DNA of 64,000 bases from Streptomyces sp. QL37 (GTDB lineage Bacteria; Actinomycetota; Actinomycetes; Streptomycetales; Streptomycetaceae): assembly GCF_002941025.1 (NCBI RefSeq), contig NZ_PTJS01000001.1, positions 1-64,000 on the forward strand, given 5' to 3'. The translations under genes were made by a program, and so were the position numbers. This document shows, piece by piece, positions 58,354-64,000 of this stretch. How positions within the stretch are numbered: position 1 is the stretch's first letter; the number at the start of each line of letters is the position of its first letter. The notes beneath the pieces were generated by a model. That model searched no databases. It saw only the letters and a list, made by a program, of their open reading frames with translations, and was not told the DNA's origin.

Positions 58354-59364
58354 TCAGCGCGCCGGATCCAGGAGGAACTTCATGACGTCGCTCCCCCTGT
58401 CCAGCGCGTCGAAGGCGTCCTGGGTCCCGGTCAGCGGCGCAGGGTCCGCCGTGATCAGGGGGCGGACGTCGAGCGTGCGGGCCGCCACGGCGCGGGCCGC
58501 CGCGCGGAAGTCCTCGGCGGCGTACAGGGAGGAGCCCTTGATCCGGATCTCCTTCAGCACCAGGGGGTCGAGCACGGCGCGCACCGCTTCGGGGAACATC
58601 GGCAGGACGACCACGGTTCCCCGGGACCGGCACAGGGCCAGTGCCTCGTCCACGCAGGCCTGGTGGCCGGAGGCGACGACGACGGCGTCGAAGGCGTCGG
58701 CCCGGTCCTCCCCGGTCACCGCCCCGTCGCCCGCGTCTACGGTGCGGCAGCCCGTGGCCCGGGCGGCGAGCCTCAGTGCGGGCCTGCGCACGTCGGTGAC
58801 CAGGACGTCCTCGGCCCCGTGCAGCCGGGCGACCGCGGCCGTCAGATGGCCGATGGTGCCCGCCCCGAGGACGGCGAGGCTCGTGCCGTGACGGACACCC
58901 GCCGCACGGACGGTGTGCCAGGCGACCGCCGCAGGCTCGACCAGGGCGCCCTCGGCGTAGGTCAGGTCGTCGGGCAGCGGCACCAGGGTGCTCGCCGGCA
59001 GCGCCACGTACCGGCTGAGGAGCCCCGGCAGTCCTGCGCCCGGAAGCCTGCGGTGCGCGCACAGGTGCGACAGCCCCTGTTCGCAGCGCCCGCACCGTCG
59101 GCAGGACGCCAGAGGCAGCACGGCCACCCTCGCGCCGGCCGGGACCGCACCGTCGGTCGCGGCCACCACCACCCGGCCGGCGCCTTCATGGCCGAGGACC
59201 ACCGGGGGCGCCCGGAACGGATGCCGGCCGCGGAAGGCAGCCACGTCACTGCCGCACAGACCCACCGCCCGCATCTCCACGAGCGCTTCTCCCCCACCCG
59301 GCCGGGGGTCGGACGATTCCTCGATTTCGATCCTGCCGACCTGCTTCAGCACGGCACTGCGCAT
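58354..59364 (-). CDS. Zinc-dependent alcohol/sugar-acid dehydrogenase (MDR family)
   Basis: 336 residues. Catalytic zinc ligands in GLCGSDVAAF (Cys about 37) and GHEGAG (His about 60), four structural-zinc cysteines in CRRCGRCEQGLSHLC (about 87-101), and NAD-binding VLGAGTIGHLTAAVARL. Family members oxidise polyols and sugar acids (threonine, sorbitol, galactitol type). As first gene of the operon with the RuBisCO-like protein and kinase, it probably makes the oxo-acid that is then phosphorylated. ATG 59362-59364 with GGAGGG was chosen; an in-frame GTG 15 nt upstream is an alternative. Confidence 0.88.
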   Translation of the reverse strand: MRSAVLKQVGRIEIEESSDPRPGGGEALVEMRAVGLCGSDVAAFRGRHPFRAPPVVLGHEGAGRVVVAATDGAVPAGARVAVLPLASCRRCGRCEQGLSHLCAHRRLPGAGLPGLLSRYVALPASTLVPLPDDLTYAEGALVEPAAVAWHTVRAAGVRHGTSLAVLGAGTIGHLTAAVARLHGAEDVLVTDVRRPALRLAARATGCRTVDAGDGAVTGEDRADAFDAVVVASGHQACVDEALALCRSRGTVVVLPMFPEAVRAVLDPLVLKEIRIKGSSLYAAEDFRAAARAVAARTLDVRPLITADPAPLTGTQDAFDALDRGSDVMKFLLDPAR

Positions 59365-59408
59365 CAGCCCTCCGCTCACTCCCCGCCTCTCTCCCTCGCA
59401 ATCACTGC

Positions 59409-59418
59409 TGGCATGCCA
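59409..59418. promoter_or_regulatory. TGGCATGCCA operator (operator 2)
   Basis: Perfect 10-bp palindrome 45 bp upstream of the dehydrogenase ATG, about 17-26 bp downstream of that operon's predicted transcription start. Same core as the 16-bp palindrome at 47870-47885. Confidence 0.6.
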
Positions 59419-59441
59419 CTTGAGAGGGGCGGACGTCCGGA

Positions 59442-59470
59442 ACCGTAGAACCCCTGGAGGGACGCGTCAA
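59442..59470 (-). promoter_or_regulatory. Sigma-70-like promoter of the dehydrogenase/RuBisCO-like operon
   Basis: On the minus strand -35 TTGACG (59465-59470) and -10 TACGGT (59442-59447) are 17 bp apart. Transcription would start near 59435 and read through operator 2. Confidence 0.65.
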
Positions 59471-59520
59471 CACCCCGCGCTCTACCGTCACATGGCCTTG
59501 TACTGCGCTTTCGGGCCCCC

Positions 59521-59549
59521 TTGACGCCCTTCACCACCACGCCTAGCGT
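59521..59549 (+). promoter_or_regulatory. Sigma-70-like promoter of the GH127/GH28 operon
   Basis: -35 TTGACG (59521-59526) and -10 TAGCGT (59544-59549), spacer 17 bp. Transcription would start near 59556, 50 nt before ATG 59605. Confidence 0.6.
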
Positions 59550-59604
59550 CTTTGCCGGACGCCTGCATCACTGTTCCTTCGGACTCCGAGACGGCGTGAA
59601 AATT

Positions 59605-61326
59605 ATGACTGGCATACCAGCAACCCTCCTCCTGGAAGAACGCGCCGAGCTGGCCATGAACGCTGTCGTCGGCCTGGCGGACCCCGACCTCGGCGGCATC
59701 CCCTTCTTCGGCGCGGACCTTCTCGCCGAACCGGCCGAACTACGCCACGGCGACTGGGACTACGGCTCGAGCCACGGCAGGCTCACGGACGCCGCGGTCC
59801 TGGCCGGGCAGATGACCGGAGCCTCGTCGTGGGGCGTCGTCGAGGCGATGTACAAGAAGACGCTCCTCGCCCTCATGGGTGAGGACGGGCTCACCCGGCG
59901 GCGCAGCCATCCGCGCGGCCACTGGGAGCCGCACGCCAACCTGATCGACCAGCGGGCCACCCTGCTCGCACTCACCACCTGGTACCAGCAGACCGGCGAC
60001 GAGGAGGTGGCGGCCGCCGCCGACCGGCTGGTGGCCGCGCTGCACCGGATCGCGGTCAAGGAACGGGACGTCTGGTACTACCCCGCGTCGGAGTACACGG
60101 ACAGGGGCTGGCCGTCGGCCAACGCCGTGCAGCTCCACCTGGCGCCGGACCCGGCGTCCTTCTGCGGACGCCTCATCATGCCGCTGCTGCGGTGGCACCG
60201 GCTTACGGGGAACGAACAGGCCTGGGAGCTCTGCGGCTGGTTCACCCGCCTGATCACCGAGTACAGCGGCGTGTTCCTGCCTGACGGGTCGTTCAATCCG
60301 GCGCTCGCCTACCGCAGCGGGCACTTCCACACCCGTCTCGGCACCCTGGACGGCATCGCCCGGTACGCGCGGGACTCCGGCAACCACGCGCTGACCGAGT
60401 TCGTGCGTCGCTCCTTCGACTGGGCGCTGAGCCGGTGCACAGCCTTCGGCTGGACGCCGGGCGACCTGGCCGGTCAGCGCTTCGAGCACGAGACCTGCTC
60501 CCTGGTGGACCTGATCGCCATCGCGGGCACACTGGCCGGTGCGGGCCACGAGCGCTACTGGGGCGTCCTGGAACGCTTCCTGCGCGGACACCTGACGTCC
60601 GCTCAGCTCCTCGACGTCTCCTGGGTCCGTTCGGCGCCCGGCCGGGAGCTCGACGAACCGGGGTGGGTCACCCGTCACCGGGTCGGCGAGCGGCTGCGCG
60701 GCGCGTTCGCCGGCTACGGCGCCCCCAACGACTACGTCTCGGACAGCGTCCTCGGCCGGGGCCATACGGCCGACGTGCAGGCCTGCTGCGTGGGCTCGGG
60801 GGTGCGCGGCCTGTTCACCGGCTGGTCCCTCGCGGTTACCGGCGACGCACGGCTGGTCCGTGTCAACCTGCTGCTCAACCGCGGCAGCAGATTCGTGAAC
60901 GTACTCAGCCATCTGCCCCACACCGGGCGGGTGGACCTCGACATCCGCGAGGACTGTCGCGAGCTGCGCCTGCGTGTCCCCGACTGGGCGGGCTACGCCC
61001 ACGTCCGGGTCGTCCGCACCGCGGCCGGAGGCCCCGAACACACGCGGCAGGGCAGCGAGCCCGGCGTGTGGGCGCCGGACGGCTCACTCTCCGTTCTCGG
61101 TCCACGCGCCGGTGAACGCGTCACCGTCACCTTTCCCCTGCCGGAGACCGTCACCGACGAGACCGCCGCCGGACGCGACTACCGAGTGCGCTGGCGGGGC
61201 GACGACGTCATCGGCATCGAACCGGAAGGAAGGACCCGACCCATGTACCCGCACCGCACCCCTGCGCCGCAGGCACCCCTGCGTGAGCGCGCCCTGCACG
61301 TTCCCACGAAGGAGTGGTCCTGGTGA
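59605..61326 (+). CDS. GH127-like beta-L-arabinofuranosidase (six-hairpin glycosidase)
   Basis: 573 residues with an (alpha/alpha)6 barrel and a C-terminal beta-sandwich. The zinc-thiolate catalytic set of GH127/146 appears intact: Glu296 and Cys298 in HETCSLVDLIA and the Cys pair 394-395 in VQACCVGSG, matching the family's ETC and CC motifs. The usual CCPPN is replaced by CCVGS, so the enzyme is divergent. The family removes beta-L-arabinofuranose, including from rhamnogalacturonan II. No signal peptide. ATG 59605 is the best start, though it has a poor ribosome site and the TGGCATACCA site (59610-59619) would lie inside codons 2-5; ATG 59656 is an alternative. Confidence 0.75.
   Translation: MTGIPATLLLEERAELAMNAVVGLADPDLGGIPFFGADLLAEPAELRHGDWDYGSSHGRLTDAAVLAGQMTGASSWGVVEAMYKKTLLALMGEDGLTRRRSHPRGHWEPHANLIDQRATLLALTTWYQQTGDEEVAAAADRLVAALHRIAVKERDVWYYPASEYTDRGWPSANAVQLHLAPDPASFCGRLIMPLLRWHRLTGNEQAWELCGWFTRLITEYSGVFLPDGSFNPALAYRSGHFHTRLGTLDGIARYARDSGNHALTEFVRRSFDWALSRCTAFGWTPGDLAGQRFEHETCSLVDLIAIAGTLAGAGHERYWGVLERFLRGHLTSAQLLDVSWVRSAPGRELDEPGWVTRHRVGERLRGAFAGYGAPNDYVSDSVLGRGHTADVQACCVGSGVRGLFTGWSLAVTGDARLVRVNLLLNRGSRFVNVLSHLPHTGRVDLDIREDCRELRLRVPDWAGYAHVRVVRTAAGGPEHTRQGSEPGVWAPDGSLSVLGPRAGERVTVTFPLPETVTDETAAGRDYRVRWRGDDVIGIEPEGRTRPMYPHRTPAPQAPLRERALHVPTKEWSW
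59610..59619. promoter_or_regulatory. TGGCATACCA operator-like site (operator 3)
   Basis: Differs by one base from TGGCATGCCA and lies 50-60 bp downstream of the predicted start of the GH127 transcript, overlapping the chosen start codon region. With operator 2 about 200 bp away it could support a repression loop across the divergent promoters. Confidence 0.45.
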
Positions 61327-62732
61327 GCGGCCCCGACCGCCGGACGTTCCTGACCGCGGCGGGTCTCGTCGCCGCCGGTGCCGCGGCCGCCCCGGCCGCG
61401 CACGCCGAGGAGAAGCCTGCCCCGCCCGGGGCACGACGTCGCGCCGCCCGCATCCTCGCCGGGGTGCACGACCCGCGCTTCCCGCGCCGGCGTGTGCCGA
61501 TCACCGACCACGGCGCGGTCGGCGACGGCGTGCAGGACTGTACGGAGGCGATCCGCGCGGCCGTCGAGACATGCGCGCGGGCGGGCGGCGGGCACGTCGT
61601 CGTACCGCCCGGCGACTGGCTGACCGGAGCCGTCCATCTGCGCAGCCGGATCGACCTCCATCTGGAGGAGGGCGCCACCCTGCGCTTCCGGCAGGAGCCG
61701 CAGGCCTATCTGCCGCCCGTCTACAGCCGGTACGAGGGCACCGAGTGCTTCAACTACTCGCCGTTCGTCTACGCCTTCGACTGTCACACGGTGGCGGTCA
61801 CCGGGCGCGGCACCCTCGACGGGCAGGCCGACTGGACGCACTGGTGGGACTGGACGAAGGGGATCGGTGAGGCGCCCGCACCGCAGAACGCGGACATCCG
61901 GCAGCTGCTGGCCTGGGGTGACGCGGGCACCCCCGTCCACGAGCGGGTGTTCGGCGGGGGCCACTTCCTGCGGCCGAACCTGGTCCAGTTCTACCGCTGT
62001 CGTGACGTCCTCATCGAGGGCGTCACCGTCCGCAACTCCCCGATGTGGAACATCCATCCGGTCCTGTGCACCAATGTCACCGTCCGCGGTGTGACCGTGG
62101 ACAGCCCGGTCGGCCCCAACAACGACGGTGTCGACCCCGAGTCCTGTTCCTACGTCCTCATCCAGGACTGCCTCTTCGACACCGGCGACGACTGCATCGC
62201 CTTCAAGGCGGGCAAGAACACCGACGGGCGGCGGGTCGGCGTGCCCATGCAGCACGCCCTGGTCGAGCGCTGCGAGATGCGCGACGGCCACGGCGGCGTG
62301 ACCATCGGCAGTGAGACCTCGGGCGGCGTCTCTGACATCGTCGCGCGGGACTGTGTGATGGACAGCCCTCGCCTCGACCGGGCCATCCGTCTCAAGTCCA
62401 GTCCGCTGCGCGGTGGTTACATCCGCGACGTACTGTGCCACGACATCACGGTGGGCGAGGTCGGTGACGCGGTCGTGGAGATCGCCCTCGACTACGAGCG
62501 TGTGGAGACCGGCGACTTCTATCCCGATGTGCGCGACATCGCGATCCACCGGGTCACCACCACGGCGGGGCCCCGCGCCTGGACCTTCATCGGCAACGAC
62601 GCGAACCCGATCCGCGACGTGCTGCTGAGCGACTGTGTCTTCGACGGCATGACGGGGCCGAACGAGCAGCGGAACATCGAGGGCCTGGTCCTGCGCCGCG
62701 TCACGATCAACGGCCAGGAGGCGTCGTCTTGA
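61323..62732 (+). CDS. GH28 polygalacturonase-family protein with Tat-like signal
   Basis: 469 residues. A twin-arginine-type leader (SGPDRRTFLTAAGLVAAGAA, cleavage near AHA) indicates export folded. The parallel beta-helix carries all four GH28 motifs: NND 266-268, DD 289-290 (DTGDDCIAF), GHG 322-324 and R-x-K 356-358 (IRLKS). It should hydrolyse galacturonan or rhamnogalacturonan; exo-acting relatives share the SPMWNIHPVLC segment. GTG 61323 overlaps the previous stop (GTGA), with AAGGAG 8 nt upstream. Second gene of the plus-strand operon. Confidence 0.9.
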   Translation: MSGPDRRTFLTAAGLVAAGAAAAPAAHAEEKPAPPGARRRAARILAGVHDPRFPRRRVPITDHGAVGDGVQDCTEAIRAAVETCARAGGGHVVVPPGDWLTGAVHLRSRIDLHLEEGATLRFRQEPQAYLPPVYSRYEGTECFNYSPFVYAFDCHTVAVTGRGTLDGQADWTHWWDWTKGIGEAPAPQNADIRQLLAWGDAGTPVHERVFGGGHFLRPNLVQFYRCRDVLIEGVTVRNSPMWNIHPVLCTNVTVRGVTVDSPVGPNNDGVDPESCSYVLIQDCLFDTGDDCIAFKAGKNTDGRRVGVPMQHALVERCEMRDGHGGVTIGSETSGGVSDIVARDCVMDSPRLDRAIRLKSSPLRGGYIRDVLCHDITVGEVGDAVVEIALDYERVETGDFYPDVRDIAIHRVTTTAGPRAWTFIGNDANPIRDVLLSDCVFDGMTGPNEQRNIEGLVLRRVTINGQEASS

Positions 62733-64000
62733 CGGGCCCGACGCACGCCCCCGGCGCGGCGGGGGTGCCCCGGGATCCTTGGCGCGAGGCCGACGCGGTC
62801 GTCGCCCGCGTCGTGCCGCCCCGGTTTCCCGGCCGTACCTTTCCGGTGACCTCGTTCGGAGCGATCGGCGACGGCCGGACCGACTGCACGTCGGCGCTCC
62901 GGCGCGCGGTGGCCGCCTGCCACTCGGCGGGGGGCGGGCGGGTCGCCGTTCCTCCGGGGGTCTTCCTCACCGGCCCCGTGCGGCTGCGCAGCCATGTCGA
63001 ACTCCACCTGGAGGAGGGCGCCACGCTGCGCTTCAGCCAGGACCCGGATCGTTACCTGCCGCCGGTGCTCACCCGTTTCCAGGGCGTCGAGTGCTACGGC
63101 TACTCCCCGTTCGTCTACGCCCGGGACGAGCGTGACATCGCGGTCACGGGTCCCGGGACCCTGGACGGCCAGGCCGACGAGGAGCACTGGTGGCCGTGGT
63201 CGGGCCAGGAGGAGTTCGGCTGGCGGCCCGGTATGCGTCACCAGGAGGAGGACTGGCCGGACCTGTGGCGACAGGCCGAGGACGGTGATCCGGTCGAGCA
63301 GCGGGTGTACGCCGACGGGCGGTACTTCCGGCCGAACTTCATCGAGTTCCAGCGGTGCCACGGCGTCCTGATCGAGGGCGTGACGATCGTCCGGTCCCCC
63401 ATGTGGGAGATCCACCCGGTGCTGTGCGGCAACGTCACCGTCCAGGACGTCGTCATCGACAGCCCCGGACCCAACAACGACGGCATCGACCCCGAGTCCT
63501 GCCACGACGTCGTGATCCGGCGCTGCGACATCACGGCGGGGGACGACTGCATCGCCATCAAGTCGGGCCGCGAGGCCGACGGGCGCCGCGTGGCGACGCC
63601 CAGCGAGAACATCGTGATCGAGGACTGCGTGCTGCGCCACCGCTACGGGGCGGTCACGCTGGGCAGTGACATGACCGGAGGCATCCGCAACGTGTACGTA
63701 CGCCGCTGCCGCGTCGGCGGCCCCGGCCTCTACTTCGGCCTCTACATCAAGACGAACTCGGTACGCGGCGGCTTCGCCGAGAACGTCCATCTCGCGGATC
63801 TCACGGTCACGCACCTCACCAAGGAGTTCATCACCTGCGACTTCGAGCGGGGAGAGGGGGACGCGGGGGCGTACCCGCCTCGGGTACGGAACGTCAGCGT
63901 GAGCCGGACGACGGTTGAGCGGGCGCGCCGCGGTGTCCTGGCCCGCGGCTACGCGCACGCTCCCATCCGTGAACTGCGGCTGGAGGAATGCCACTTCGTG
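62729..64000 (+). CDS. GH28 family protein without signal peptide, 3' end beyond the window
   Basis: 424 codons, open to the last base. TTG 62729-62731 overlaps the previous stop as TTGA and has GGAGG 8 nt upstream; an in-frame GTG at 62765 is the alternative. It is a paralog of the preceding GH28 (TSFGAIGDGRTDC, LRSHVELHLEEGATLRF, SPMWEIHPVLC) with NND 249-251 and DD 272-273 (GDDCIAIKSG) kept. In the third motif GHG is replaced by R-Y-G (Tyr306), and in the fourth the Arg of R-x-K is Tyr339 with only Lys341 left. No leader, so it is intracellular. It is either altered in specificity or weakly active. Confidence 0.85.
   Translation, partial: MTGPTHAPGAAGVPRDPWREADAVVARVVPPRFPGRTFPVTSFGAIGDGRTDCTSALRRAVAACHSAGGGRVAVPPGVFLTGPVRLRSHVELHLEEGATLRFSQDPDRYLPPVLTRFQGVECYGYSPFVYARDERDIAVTGPGTLDGQADEEHWWPWSGQEEFGWRPGMRHQEEDWPDLWRQAEDGDPVEQRVYADGRYFRPNFIEFQRCHGVLIEGVTIVRSPMWEIHPVLCGNVTVQDVVIDSPGPNNDGIDPESCHDVVIRRCDITAGDDCIAIKSGREADGRRVATPSENIVIEDCVLRHRYGAVTLGSDMTGGIRNVYVRRCRVGGPGLYFGLYIKTNSVRGGFAENVHLADLTVTHLTKEFITCDFERGEGDAGAYPPRVRNVSVSRTTVERARRGVLARGYAHAPIRELRLEECHFV

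Overview
This 64 kb window is high-GC actinobacterial DNA, most likely from Streptomyces or a close relative. The evidence is G/C-ending codons, frequent GTG starts, many 4-bp start/stop overlaps (ATGA, GTGA, TTGA), probable leaderless promoters (a TANNNT box about 6 nt before the start codon), DUF6221 and DinB/mycothiol-type proteins, and a SpoIIE-phosphatase/anti-sigma-kinase fusion. No rRNA, tRNA, CRISPR array or intact mobile element was seen.

Layout. 0-16 kb is an accessory stretch of small redox, transport and regulatory units mixed with decayed DNA: a truncated esterase at the left edge, a frameshifted Lrp/AsnC gene, a glyoxalase/dehydrogenase chimeric remnant and an IS5-type transposase fragment. 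Intact units here are a secreted beta-propeller/Ig-like protein, two flavodoxin-fold reductases with a divergent AraC regulator, a DinB protein, an ABC-2 exporter operon with its own winged-helix regulator, a lipase-like esterase, an oxidoreductase/HD pair and a three-gene DUF6221 operon. 16-39 kb looks like ordinary chromosome: MHS-family transporter, sensor phosphatase, HTH regulator, class 3 lipase, a frameshifted gene, epoxide hydrolase divergent from a CGNR regulator, Sir2 deacetylase, amino-acid permease, MarR divergent from an enolase, GNAT, RibD-like reductase, FUSC exporter, lipoprotein, secreted alginate-lyase-family protein and ThpR.

39-64 kb is one carbohydrate-catabolic island and the most interesting part. 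On its left is an acid-sugar operon (DUF1537 kinase, PdxA-type dehydrogenase, DeoR regulator) divergent from an aldo/keto reductase. Then come a GH78 alpha-L-rhamnosidase and a GH29 alpha-L-fucosidase, divergent from a GH42 beta-galactosidase. A five-gene minus-strand operon follows: zinc alcohol dehydrogenase, RuBisCO-like protein, second DUF1537 kinase, second GH78 and GH2 beta-galactosidase. Divergent from it run a GH127-like beta-L-arabinofuranosidase and two GH28 pectinases, the second cut by the window end.

The enzyme set (rhamnosidases, fucosidase, galactosidases, GH127, GH28) fits complex pectin, especially rhamnogalacturonan. The RuBisCO-like protein plus DUF1537 kinase plus dehydrogenase resembles the described D-apionate/3-oxo-isoapionate pathways. 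Apiose is a signature sugar of rhamnogalacturonan II, so I infer that the island imports pectic oligosaccharides, trims them mostly inside the cell, and burns an apiose-derived branched acid. Three TGGCAT(G/A)CCA sites lie in the two divergent control regions and suggest one regulon. The functional assignment is inference; the gene content and operators are read from the sequence.
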